A stretch of DNA of 64,000 nucleotides. Source: Polynucleobacter sp. JS-Safj-400b-B2 (lineage in GTDB: Bacteria; Pseudomonadota; Gammaproteobacteria; Burkholderiales; Burkholderiaceae). Below are positions 43,757-52,677 of this stretch, piece by piece (within the stretch, counting starts at the first letter, position 1; each line of letters opens with the position of its first letter). Location: the NCBI RefSeq assembly GCF_018881975.1, contig NZ_JACVPJ010000009.1, forward strand, positions 1 to 64,000. Direction: 5' to 3'. The position numbers and the translations under genes are program-made. The notes below the pieces were generated by a model. The model was not told the origin of the DNA. It did not search any database and was given only the letters and a program-made list of their open reading frames with translations.

Positions 43757-46700
43757 TCACCGCATTAACGCAGGCTTAGATAAATGCTCATCCAGCAGTT
43801 CGTTTAATCGTTGAAATGTACTACTGTTACTTATCCAAAGTGGCTTATCACCAACCACGTAGATACGTTTTTTTGCACGTGTTAATGCGACATTGAGCAG
43901 GTTCGGAGTTTGCTCATTGCCTGCGAAAAAAGAAACGGCATCCGCTCCCACGTCTTTATACGGGGTAATAACATTAATATGCCAGTCGCCCTTATCGTTT
44001 TTCAACTGGCCATTTAGTTCTGGTGTTTGCAGCAATTGATTTATCAAGTTAAGAGTAAAATCCCCTTGCGTTTTCACCCAGTGACCCACACCCTCGCCAC
44101 GAATATCGAACCATTGGCTTGATCCAATCCAATCAGATATCTTAGTGTCATCATGAACTCCATGCACCATCAGATTAGCGTAAGCAATCTCGTTAGCTGC
44201 GTCAAACATGGGATTAAGGCATCTTCTATGCACTCGGAGTGGGCTACCAACCCAAACTTTTCTATCTTCAACACCACCAACATCCAACTCAGTCCCGTAT
44301 GGGGTTACATCATCAGCAAGCACCTGGACGGAACAGTCGGGAGGAGTCCATTGTGAGTTGGCTCCAACCCAATTTCTCCACGCAGCGATAGCTTCTTTGG
44401 GCTGAGGTACTACAGGTTCCAACTGCAGCGGATCGCCAACTGCGATTACTCGTCGTGATCGCCAAATTGCCCCCACCGCATTTTGTGGTGTGGATTGTCC
44501 AGCCTCATCAATCAGCAACATTCCGAGTTGCTCTTGATCAAGCCCCGCGAACAGTCGTCCGAATGAAGCAAATGTACTTGACACAACCGGCACGACAAGA
44601 AAAAAAGCATTCCAAAGGTGCGCCGTAGCCTTCCCAGCCTGAGCCGTTGAAAATTTCCCCCCTTGATAGTCCACAAATGCTGAAAGTGTGTTGCTCAGTC
44701 TCTTCCATGAAGCCACGACAAAGGACTCGTTAAGCTGCATTGCCAGACGGAAAACTTCAACCCTGAGTTTTCTTAATGTTGCATCATCGTAAGGGATGCC
44801 AAGTTGCAATTCGTGATCTGTTTTGTGATGCAAATCTGAGTTGTTGTGAAAGCTTGCATCTAAGGGGCCAAGTAGTTCATCAATCTTAACAAGTTGCGAA
44901 TTTAGTTCTTGCAGGCGAGCTTGCTGATTTTTGTAGGAATTTTCTAAAAATTGCAGTTCGTCTTGTTTAGACTTAGCCATCTCTGTTGCATCAATATGTC
45001 TTTTGCGGGCGATATCAAAGGACTCATCAAGTTGATGCTCGATAAGCTGATTGCATGGCATCTGAATACCGAGTCGAGATGCCTCATCAATCGCCTGATT
45101 TTCTGAAACTTCAGAAGTCGAACATTCCAACTCAATTTCCTTTAAACGGATGGCAGCCGCGGTTGCGAACGCCACAATCTGGCGTGCATTGCGTAGACTT
45201 TCGCTGGCTGCACGCTCATTCTCACTTGCCGCGAGAAGCTGCACGCGCCAGCGTCGCTTAACACCCCACTGAAATAGAGCTTCGATGAATCCAGGTTTTG
45301 CCGCTAACACCAGCGTTGTGTGGCGCTGAGCAGAAGAAAACGCTTCTTCTGCTGACCGCTCAGATGCATTTACTATTGAGGCAGATGGATATTGAGCCTC
45401 TTCAACAGTAGCTTGTTGAAGTTGTGATCTAGCCTCGTTTAAAGCCGAATGGGCTTCTATTGCAACGCGGCAGACCGACAATCGCTGCTTGGCCACACGC
45501 ATTTCTTCTGCAGTTGCGCGCATATCATCATCCAGCGAGCTTACGTCTGCACGCAAAGCTTGAATTTGAATGGGCAGAAGCCGAATTTGATCTTTTAATA
45601 TTTCTGTTTCGCTAACTATTAGAATGCGCGATTGGATTGCGTTTGCTCGCTCTAGCATTTTGCGACGAGCTTCCTTGAATTCCTTGACTGCCTGCGCCCA
45701 GGGTACTGCTGCATGATCCTTTCTTTCGATAAGTCCTTTAAGACTGCGCAGTCGTTCTGGGTCGGTTTTTTCACCGTCGACTGGAGAAGTTTCAAACCAA
45801 AAACGACTCATAAATGCGCGCCGCTTGTCTGAACTCCCAAGTAGCGCCGCAACAAGGCCCCAAGTTGCACCGCTGCTCCGACGCTTTTCCTTTGGTCCAG
45901 CAGCGATGGAGTCAGATACTTCTGAAAAATACCGTAAACCGGCATTACGCATAGGATCTGTGAGCTTGGGGAGATCCTTGACCACATTTTCTATAGCGCC
46001 ATTGTTCGATGAAACTACTGCTATGCCGTGTCCATGCAATACACTGTCAAGCTCCCAAAAGCCAAATTTATGCCCCTCAATTTCGCCACGACGAATAAAC
46101 GCATCCAATGGATCGCCATAATTCGCCATAACCTCTGCCCGACTAACAATAAGATCGGCCATAATGTCTCTTAATAAAGTACTCTTGCCAGTACCCGGAG
46201 GGCCGTTGACACCATACAGCCCGCCATCAACGAGATGACTCCGCGACATATTGACTGCAAATTGTTGTGCCGCCACCAAGGGGTAGTCTGGCCAAGCACC
46301 TAGTGGCAGTTTATTTGGCGATAAGGCATCAATAAAAATTCCGTGTCCGCCGTTTACAGAACCATCGCGCAATTCAATGCGCGACATAGGTGTTTGCAAC
46401 TTTAAATACTGACTTAAAGCTTTCCCAACACCATGTGCTTTTTCGTTTGTTAGATTATGGCGGACGCTGACTACATCGGAAGCAATCATCGAATTTAATG
46501 CGCCAAGATCAACTGATCTTTCTACATGACGCGTCATCGTCACAATCTTGATGCGAACAAGATGCGACTCTTCACGTGTGTCAGCGTCTTCCCAATCTGG
46601 TGGCCTCCAACCACAATGCCCCCAGATAATAGATAGCAGATCACGCACATCCGATACTAAAAGCGGACGCATTTCAGGGTGACCACAAATTTTGCCTTCG

Positions 46701-47272
46701 CGTGATTTCAGCGCTGATCCGTCTTGATGTTGTGAATTTTCTTGTGCACATACATCCTCTTCGCGAATTAACTGCAACTGCACGAGCTTTATGCGAAGTT
46801 TGCGCATCAAATCGTCCAAAAATCCGTCAAAGCCTTCTAGGATTAATGAATTGGATGGCTTTCCTTGGGCTAGATGATCATGAAGCCGTCCCATCATCCA
46901 AGCCAGCGATGAAACAAATACATCCCCGCAAACTCGGCCCGTATCATCGAGAGGAATAAGCAATATGGCAGCATCTCCACGCCCAAGATGCTTCTTTGCA
47001 ATAGTTGTCGCCCCAAGGCTTGAACGCAGGGAAAATGCATAAGCTGCTTTTGAAAATAAACCACAGTAGGCAATTTGTGCTTTATATCGATTACCAGAGC
47101 TACTTAAAGCACTTGCACGGCTCCGATTTAACCATGGCAAATCCACATCTGATTCGATATCAAATACATTTTGGCGCTCATCGGTATCGGGCGCAGCCAC
47201 TAAATTCATGTATTCGAGGCCAGTCCAAAAGTCGCACGCTCGAATAGCTTGTTGATTCGCTTCTGTTGTCAT
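43757..47272 (-). CDS. SF1 (Upf1/DNA2-like) helicase with long inserted coiled coil
   Basis: A 1171-residue ATPase. The N-terminal 350 residues are unlike known domains and include IAYCGLFSKAAYAFSLRSSL. Motif I (Walker A) is GVNGPPGTGKSTLLRD near residue 355. A coiled-coil insertion fills about residues 540-800. Motif II is MLLIDEAGQS near 917 and motif III GDPLQLEPVV. Motif VI is NVALTRAKKRIYVVGD near 1127. This is the SF1B pattern, with an AAA/DNA2-type core. It is last in the minus-strand defence cluster after SIR2, HerA and DUF2130 genes, 122 bases from the DUF2130 stop. The role in that system is inferred. Confidence 0.85.
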   Translation of the reverse strand: MTTEANQQAIRACDFWTGLEYMNLVAAPDTDERQNVFDIESDVDLPWLNRSRASALSSSGNRYKAQIAYCGLFSKAAYAFSLRSSLGATTIAKKHLGRGDAAILLIPLDDTGRVCGDVFVSSLAWMMGRLHDHLAQGKPSNSLILEGFDGFLDDLMRKLRIKLVQLQLIREEDVCAQENSQHQDGSALKSREGKICGHPEMRPLLVSDVRDLLSIIWGHCGWRPPDWEDADTREESHLVRIKIVTMTRHVERSVDLGALNSMIASDVVSVRHNLTNEKAHGVGKALSQYLKLQTPMSRIELRDGSVNGGHGIFIDALSPNKLPLGAWPDYPLVAAQQFAVNMSRSHLVDGGLYGVNGPPGTGKSTLLRDIMADLIVSRAEVMANYGDPLDAFIRRGEIEGHKFGFWELDSVLHGHGIAVVSSNNGAIENVVKDLPKLTDPMRNAGLRYFSEVSDSIAAGPKEKRRSSGATWGLVAALLGSSDKRRAFMSRFWFETSPVDGEKTDPERLRSLKGLIERKDHAAVPWAQAVKEFKEARRKMLERANAIQSRILIVSETEILKDQIRLLPIQIQALRADVSSLDDDMRATAEEMRVAKQRLSVCRVAIEAHSALNEARSQLQQATVEEAQYPSASIVNASERSAEEAFSSAQRHTTLVLAAKPGFIEALFQWGVKRRWRVQLLAASENERAASESLRNARQIVAFATAAAIRLKEIELECSTSEVSENQAIDEASRLGIQMPCNQLIEHQLDESFDIARKRHIDATEMAKSKQDELQFLENSYKNQQARLQELNSQLVKIDELLGPLDASFHNNSDLHHKTDHELQLGIPYDDATLRKLRVEVFRLAMQLNESFVVASWKRLSNTLSAFVDYQGGKFSTAQAGKATAHLWNAFFLVVPVVSSTFASFGRLFAGLDQEQLGMLLIDEAGQSTPQNAVGAIWRSRRVIAVGDPLQLEPVVPQPKEAIAAWRNWVGANSQWTPPDCSVQVLADDVTPYGTELDVGGVEDRKVWVGSPLRVHRRCLNPMFDAANEIAYANLMVHGVHDDTKISDWIGSSQWFDIRGEGVGHWVKTQGDFTLNLINQLLQTPELNGQLKNDKGDWHINVITPYKDVGADAVSFFAGNEQTPNLLNVALTRAKKRIYVVGDKPLWISNSSTFQRLNELLDEHLSKPALMR

Positions 47273-47394
47273 CGGATTGGTTATCTTTAATTCCTAGTTA
47301 TCGTTTATCAATTCAAAATTTAAGACTAAGAAAAACTGTTTGAGAAAGCAAACTAATTTATCTTTTCAGTGAATTAACCATCTTTTTCTTCGAG

Positions 47395-48801
47395 TTAATC
47401 CGTGTCTTTGGAGACATTTTTCAGCTCAGTAAACTTGGCGGTCATGGTTGGGTTGTCCCGAGTGAGTTTTTTAATGGTCACATCCTGAGCCTTGTCATTG
47501 GCTAACCGTAAATTGCGATCAGTACCCAGCAAAGCATCTTTGGTTTTTTGCAAGTGGTCTATAGACTTGTCGATTTCATCGATGGCTGTTTGAAAGCGGC
47601 GCGAAGCCAAATCGTAATTCTTGCCAAATGACTCTTTGAAGCTCTCCAACTGATTTTCAAAGTTAGTGATATCGATGTTCTGCGACTTTACCAAGGCCAA
47701 CTCTGTTTTGTACTTGAGTGAGTTCAAGGCTGCATTGCGTAGCAATGTGATAATGGGAATAAAGAATTGTGGGCGTACCACATACATTTTTGGGTAACGG
47801 TGAGATACATCAATGATGCCAGTGTTGTACAACTCACTCTCGGGTTCTAACAGCGAGATCAGTACAGCGTATTCGCATCCTTTCTCGGAGCGGTCCTTGT
47901 CAAGCTCCTTGAAAAAGTCTTCGTTCTTTTTCTTGGTGGCTGTCGCGTCACTTTCATTCTTCATCTCGAACATGATCGAGACGATTTCGGTGCCGGCGTC
48001 GTCCGAGTCCTTGAAGATGTAGTCGCCCTTGCTGCCACTGCTGATGTCGTTATCCTTTTCAAAGTAAGCGCACGGAAAGGCCGTGGCGCGAATGCGATTG
48101 AACTCAGTCTCGCAGTGTTGCTCCAAGGTTTCGCCCACCATCTTGGTGGAGAGCTTTGCCTTGAGGTCTTTCAGGCGTTCGATAGCGTCTTCACGCTCTT
48201 TGATCTGGAGTTCATACTTTTCTTTGAGTGATTGCTCAGCCAGACACTTTTCCAGCTGGGCTTGCTCAAAGCGATTTTTGAACTCATCTCGCTGCTTTTC
48301 TACGGTACTCAATGCCTGAGTGATCGCCAGTTGCTGATCCTTTGTGGCGACTTCCAATCGTGCCCGCAATGCTTGTATTTCGGCCGCGCTGGCGGCTGCC
48401 GCTTGCTGCAAATCGGCCACGCGTTGTGCCTGCGCAAGCGCTGCAGCAGCTTGGTTGTCGCGCTTGACCTGCTCCAATTGATGGGCCAGAGCATCGCGCT
48501 CTTTTTCGACGCCACTCAGTGCCTGAGCCACTGCGAATTGTTGTTCCTGGTTTGATGAGGCCACCTTGGCTTGCAAGGTTTGAATTTCTGCATCCTTAGT
48601 TGCTGCCGCTTTTTGTAATTCGGTAGTCAATTGCGCCTTGGTCAACTCGACAGCACTTTGCTTGTCCTTTTCGGCCAACTCCAGCCTTTCATGTAGTTGC
48701 TCCTCAAACGCGCTGTCGCGTACTTGCTTCAAGATTTCGGCATAGCCAGCCTCGTCGATCTTGAAGGCCTTATGGCAATGGGGGCAGATGATTTCATTCA
48801 T
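47395..48801 (-). CDS. DUF2130 coiled-coil protein with PD-(D/E)XK-like motif
   Basis: The 468-residue product begins [20 protein letters not shown] with a zinc-ribbon-like CxxC, then a coiled coil of about 200 residues rich in E, K, Q and A (for example [20 protein letters not shown]). A globular DUF2130 part follows: [40 protein letters not shown], with D near 260 and E-x-K near 277. This D...ExK spacing suggests a restriction-endonuclease-type fold. I start at ATG 48801, which has GGAGTAAGG upstream and lies 4 bases past the HerA stop. The tight spacing indicates co-translation with HerA. Confidence 0.82.
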   Translation of the reverse strand: MNEIICPHCHKAFKIDEAGYAEILKQVRDSAFEEQLHERLELAEKDKQSAVELTKAQLTTELQKAAATKDAEIQTLQAKVASSNQEQQFAVAQALSGVEKERDALAHQLEQVKRDNQAAAALAQAQRVADLQQAAAASAAEIQALRARLEVATKDQQLAITQALSTVEKQRDEFKNRFEQAQLEKCLAEQSLKEKYELQIKEREDAIERLKDLKAKLSTKMVGETLEQHCETEFNRIRATAFPCAYFEKDNDISSGSKGDYIFKDSDDAGTEIVSIMFEMKNESDATATKKKNEDFFKELDKDRSEKGCEYAVLISLLEPESELYNTGIIDVSHRYPKMYVVRPQFFIPIITLLRNAALNSLKYKTELALVKSQNIDITNFENQLESFKESFGKNYDLASRRFQTAIDEIDKSIDHLQKTKDALLGTDRNLRLANDKAQDVTIKKLTRDNPTMTAKFTELKNVSKDTD

Positions 48802-48805
48802 AACC

Positions 48806-50902
48806 TTACTCCTCACTTTGATCAGTTGCATTTTTTGGTTCTATCGCCGAGATTTGCTGCCAATCGTCAGTAACAACCTTCCAATCAACGTTGCGCTCGA
48901 CCTGCTCGCCTTGGCTATTTTTACCCGACCATACATCCCAGAAATCAGGGTCATTAGACTTTGGTCGATGATGCTCAGGTAGCGCGTTCATTTGAACAAG
49001 TACCGGCAGCTCCGATGCCCAGCCAAGGAGGATGGCGTGTCGGGAAGGCAGCGAGGGCAAATCGCGCAACAAACCACGTAAGTTGTCTGGCACAAGCTTG
49101 TGAACAAGTTCTTGGTCTCGGTCATTGCTGATGCGATGCAGTAGATAGCTGTTGCATTGCGAAAGAACGGTAGGCGATAACTCGCTTGGGCGCTGCGAGG
49201 ACAGCACGAGGCCCAGTCCAAACTTGCGACCCTCGCGGGCAATTTTTTCGAACACCTGGCAACAGATGGCAGCCGAGTTCTGGTTCTCCGCATCGTCGTG
49301 GTAACGCTTGATGAAGGTGTGCGCCTCTTCCATCACCAGCACGGTAGGCAAGGTCTTGCCATGCTGTAGCTTGCGATAACGCTGCAGTGCCTCTAGCGTC
49401 ATGCGGGCGATCACTGCCGTGATAATGTGCACCACCTCGGCGGGCACCAGCGAGAGGTCGATGACGGTGACCGAACCGTTCGATGCATTGTTATTACCAA
49501 TGTAGTTGCACAGCCAGTCGTCCAGTGTGAGATTCTGGGTGGTACCCGATACGATCTTCATGCGGCTGTCGGACAGTAGTGTGCGAATGCGCATCTGCAT
49601 GGTTTCAACGTACTCGGAGACTCCGAGCAACTCCGCAGTGGCTTCGACGCTGCGGAGAAGCTGGTCGCCGGTAAACGAACGTGGCACATCGGCGTCAATG
49701 GGCAGGATGTCGGTGTCACTGCCGCCGAAAATGGAGTGTGCGGACTGGATCAACGACAAAAGATTGTCAACTTCGCCAAGCGTAAACTCGTAGGTCGGAT
49801 ATTGGCTGGAGCGAGCATTGACCAAACTGGTGAGTTCGTCTCGTACAGCGCTGAGCGATGCTTTCTCGGCGCCTGAAAATGAGTCCTGAACAGCTAAACC
49901 CTCCCGCCACTTCTTCAACTTTTCAAAGAAGCCTTTGGGCTGGGGAAACCTACCCCAAGGACTACCGGCATTACGCTCTAGTTGCAATATGCTGACCAAG
50001 GTGCGTAGATAGCGCCGCATTTCATGGCTGGGCGTGACTGTGGCGCCGAATACGCCGTCACGGACTGATCGCAGCGCCTGTACCAAGGTTGGTCGCTGGG
50101 TCTTTGCACTGGCCTGAGTAAAGGCACTCCATTCGGCGCTGTTCCAGAACCACAGCGGGATTTGCAGTTGTTCCACGCCTTCACTGGGCTCGACGGCGAA
50201 TACCCGCACCTTGCTCATGTCGCTAAAAGTGTTAGCATATTCACCATTGGGGTCAAGCACGATGAATCGAGCATTGGGATCTGCACCACCACGAGCCTTA
50301 CGAGCCTCATCCATCGACCAACGGATCAGGCCAGCGACCGAGCAGGATTTTCCACTGCCAGTGTTCCCTAGAATAGCAAGATGGCGGCCAAACAGGCGAT
50401 CTGGATCGATCTTTACTTCGGCATTGGCAGCCAGCGGGCTCGTACCGATAAGTACATGGCGGTTTTCGCCAGACTCGACGATGGCATGCAATTGGTTTTG
50501 TGTGGGTAGAAGTACCGAATCGCCAACAGTCGGGTAACTTTCGACGCCTCGCCGGAAGCGATAGACATCTTTGCTTTCATATGCAAGTACCCCTAGCGGG
50601 TTCAGACTCATCTTGCGCAGGGGATAAGGTAAATCAACCAAGCCGAAGTCTTGCATGCCCTTGCGCTTGGGATATTGCGAGCGCTCAATGGTGATCCACT
50701 CAACCTGAGCGACCAGATGTCCTTCGTCACTGGGAATCAGCACATAACCATTGATACGAGGGAAAGGGCGCGGTGTGCCGGTATTGAGCGCCACACCATC
50801 GGGAGCCTCAATGTCGAGCAGGACCTTGATTTCATCAGGTGAGACAAAGTCAATGGCACCAATGCGAAGTGAGTCGGCATAGGCCAGAGGTGAGAAGCTC
50901 AT
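48806..50902 (-). CDS. HerA-like ATPase (DUF87), partner of SIR2
   Basis: HerA-type hexameric ATPases move DNA or regulate an associated effector. The 698-residue product has an N-terminal HAS-barrel-like region, Walker A in [20 protein letters not shown] at about 177-196, [20 protein letters not shown], and Walker B in [20 protein letters not shown] at about 520. It also has [20 protein letters not shown] and [20 protein letters not shown], typical of HerA/FtsK-like proteins. It overlaps the SIR2 stop by 4 bases, the arrangement of known SIR2-HerA defence pairs. Confidence 0.92.
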   Translation of the reverse strand: MSFSPLAYADSLRIGAIDFVSPDEIKVLLDIEAPDGVALNTGTPRPFPRINGYVLIPSDEGHLVAQVEWITIERSQYPKRKGMQDFGLVDLPYPLRKMSLNPLGVLAYESKDVYRFRRGVESYPTVGDSVLLPTQNQLHAIVESGENRHVLIGTSPLAANAEVKIDPDRLFGRHLAILGNTGSGKSCSVAGLIRWSMDEARKARGGADPNARFIVLDPNGEYANTFSDMSKVRVFAVEPSEGVEQLQIPLWFWNSAEWSAFTQASAKTQRPTLVQALRSVRDGVFGATVTPSHEMRRYLRTLVSILQLERNAGSPWGRFPQPKGFFEKLKKWREGLAVQDSFSGAEKASLSAVRDELTSLVNARSSQYPTYEFTLGEVDNLLSLIQSAHSIFGGSDTDILPIDADVPRSFTGDQLLRSVEATAELLGVSEYVETMQMRIRTLLSDSRMKIVSGTTQNLTLDDWLCNYIGNNNASNGSVTVIDLSLVPAEVVHIITAVIARMTLEALQRYRKLQHGKTLPTVLVMEEAHTFIKRYHDDAENQNSAAICCQVFEKIAREGRKFGLGLVLSSQRPSELSPTVLSQCNSYLLHRISNDRDQELVHKLVPDNLRGLLRDLPSLPSRHAILLGWASELPVLVQMNALPEHHRPKSNDPDFWDVWSGKNSQGEQVERNVDWKVVTDDWQQISAIEPKNATDQSEE

Positions 50903-52329
50903 ATGAGGTCACTCCCATCTAAAGCCTTTGTGTCCGTATCTGATCTGTTGATAGTTTGAGGCTCTACCCCCATTCGCTGCTTAAGCAGTTCACTCATACG
51001 GAAGGTTGTTTTGTCTATGGCTGGTTTGGGCAGATAATGTTCGGTCAAGGTAGTCAGATCTGCTAGCGCAGGGCCTATCAGCAGGCTAATCTGGGAGGGC
51101 CTCCCAAGCTCTTGATAATTCTGCATGATGCGGCCCAGTGGGTCGTCATAGGAGATAACGACCAAGTGGGTTGAGGGGATGGTGAGCATGTCGCGAATAA
51201 CCCGATTAATGTGCTCATCGCCAAAGCTGTAACCGTAGGTAACCAAGGTGCTATTCGGACGGCAAACTGCAGCAGCAAAGTCGCGGAACAGCTCGACGTA
51301 GGGGTAGTCAGCAGTTTCCCTATCTTTGGCGGAATTAGGATAGATCATCAGCTCGTGGGCAGACAATCCACTAAGGCCTGGTGCTTGCAAATATGGTTCA
51401 ACGCTGACGGCCCCAAACGGCAATCCGATCCGGCGAATGTCTTTACCTGTCTGCACCCAGTCCACTGAGCCATGCAGCTTGGTGTAACGGGCTACACCTT
51501 CTAGATAGCGCGGTTCGCCACGGATGCCGGGTGGGTTGTAGTGCATGTCTAAATCTAGGCGTGAAGATCGAAAAATCGGCATCAGCTTGCCAATGAAACG
51601 ATCCAGCAAATGCAGTCCTGCCAACTCGGCCCCTGCCTCGATCAGTCGGTCGTAGTTAGTGGTAAAAATGTTAAGCCGATCGCGCACGCCAGTACGACTG
51701 GCAAAACTCATCAGGAATGTGACGAGAATATTGAAGGCCTGCTCGCGCTGGTCATGGTGTGCGGTGGCAATTCCTGTTTCGCTCTTTAAAATTGATTGAG
51801 CAAAGGTTTGCATGCCATTATTAAGTTCCGAGCGCAAGGCATCCGCCTCAATTTTATTTTGCAGAATCTCAAAACCACGGAGCAGTTCGTTGGCAACCCG
51901 AAGTTGATCTTCTAAGTTGCCCTTCTTACGCCCAGCCGCTTCAGACGCCATTTCGGCAGCATGATTGATTTGGGTTTGATTGTTACTTAACGTTAAGGCC
52001 CCCATGCCGGCAGCGCTTTTTTGCGCAGCTAAGCAATGCACCGCATGGGTCAGCCCCGATCCGGCAAGCAGTGACAGATGCTCAGATTGAAACAACGACG
52101 TAAGCCAAGGCTCAATACGCTGACGGAGATTTTTATAACTTAACTCATCTGCGCCTAGCCAAGATGGTTTATTATTTCCCTCCAGCTTATACTTCCCGTC
52201 GCTTTCAGAGAACCATACCGGGCTAGCATCATCGCGAACCTTAAGAATATTTTGGCATTCAGGTTTCTTACCTTCAGATGCAACTTTATTAGCAAGAACT
52301 GGTCCAGGGTCAGAAATTTTATTTGTCAT
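50899..52329 (-). CDS. SIR2-family NADase, SIR2-HerA defence system
   Basis: SIR2-domain effectors in defence systems degrade NAD+ during phage infection, causing growth arrest. The 476-residue protein has the N-terminal NAD-binding strand SLLAGSGLTHAVHCLAAQKS near 86-105. The catalytic-type histidine is in TKLHGSVDW near 284. The C-terminal part has TLVTYGYSFGDEHINRVIRD near 360 and HLVVISYDDP. There is no HST-like zinc module. It precedes the HerA gene with a 4-base overlap, and a short DUF262 remnant lies 22 bases upstream. The pair matches known SIR2-HerA anti-phage loci. Confidence 0.92.
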   Translation of the reverse strand: MTNKISDPGPVLANKVASEGKKPECQNILKVRDDASPVWFSESDGKYKLEGNNKPSWLGADELSYKNLRQRIEPWLTSLFQSEHLSLLAGSGLTHAVHCLAAQKSAAGMGALTLSNNQTQINHAAEMASEAAGRKKGNLEDQLRVANELLRGFEILQNKIEADALRSELNNGMQTFAQSILKSETGIATAHHDQREQAFNILVTFLMSFASRTGVRDRLNIFTTNYDRLIEAGAELAGLHLLDRFIGKLMPIFRSSRLDLDMHYNPPGIRGEPRYLEGVARYTKLHGSVDWVQTGKDIRRIGLPFGAVSVEPYLQAPGLSGLSAHELMIYPNSAKDRETADYPYVELFRDFAAAVCRPNSTLVTYGYSFGDEHINRVIRDMLTIPSTHLVVISYDDPLGRIMQNYQELGRPSQISLLIGPALADLTTLTEHYLPKPAIDKTTFRMSELLKQRMGVEPQTINRSDTDTKALDGSDLI

Positions 52330-52351
52330 TTTGATTACTCCGATGATAGAA

Positions 52352-52516
52352 CTAGTAGTCGGTTAAATTTTCGGCAAGTTGCTGAATCTTGTCATCATTC
52401 CAGACGAACCCTCGCTGATATGTATCCACTGCAAACGGATGTTTCGACTTCTCGAATAATTCCGAAAAACTTCTGATGTACACACGTGCTGGAGATTGAA
52501 TAGATTTGTCGTTCAT
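52352..52516 (-). pseudogene. DUF262 (GmrSD-like) N-terminal remnant
   Basis: A 54-residue frame on the minus strand reads MNDKSIQSPARVYIRSFSEL, FEKSKHPFAVDTYQRGFVWN, DDKIQQLAENLTDY and stops. The segment VDTYQRGFVWNDDKIQQL is the opening of a DUF262 (ParB/Srx-like nucleotide-binding) domain found in GmrSD-type restriction enzymes. Only the first strand and helix remain. It is the only coding signal in the 348-base gap between hsdR and the SIR2 gene, and could be a small gene, but a truncated relic is more likely. The remainder of the gap, 52517-52677, shows nothing definite. Confidence 0.6.
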
Positions 52517-52677
52517 ACCAGTCGAATTCTGCCGAGCTGAAGCGACTCCTGCAACAGTATGACCTGCCGAATGATGGGGGATGTCATGACAGGTGTTGAT
52601 TGTTCATTTTGTTTTGTCATCGGACGGCCTTCTTAAATATTTTACAGTTACAGTTTTTTTGAGATTGAAAATTCATT

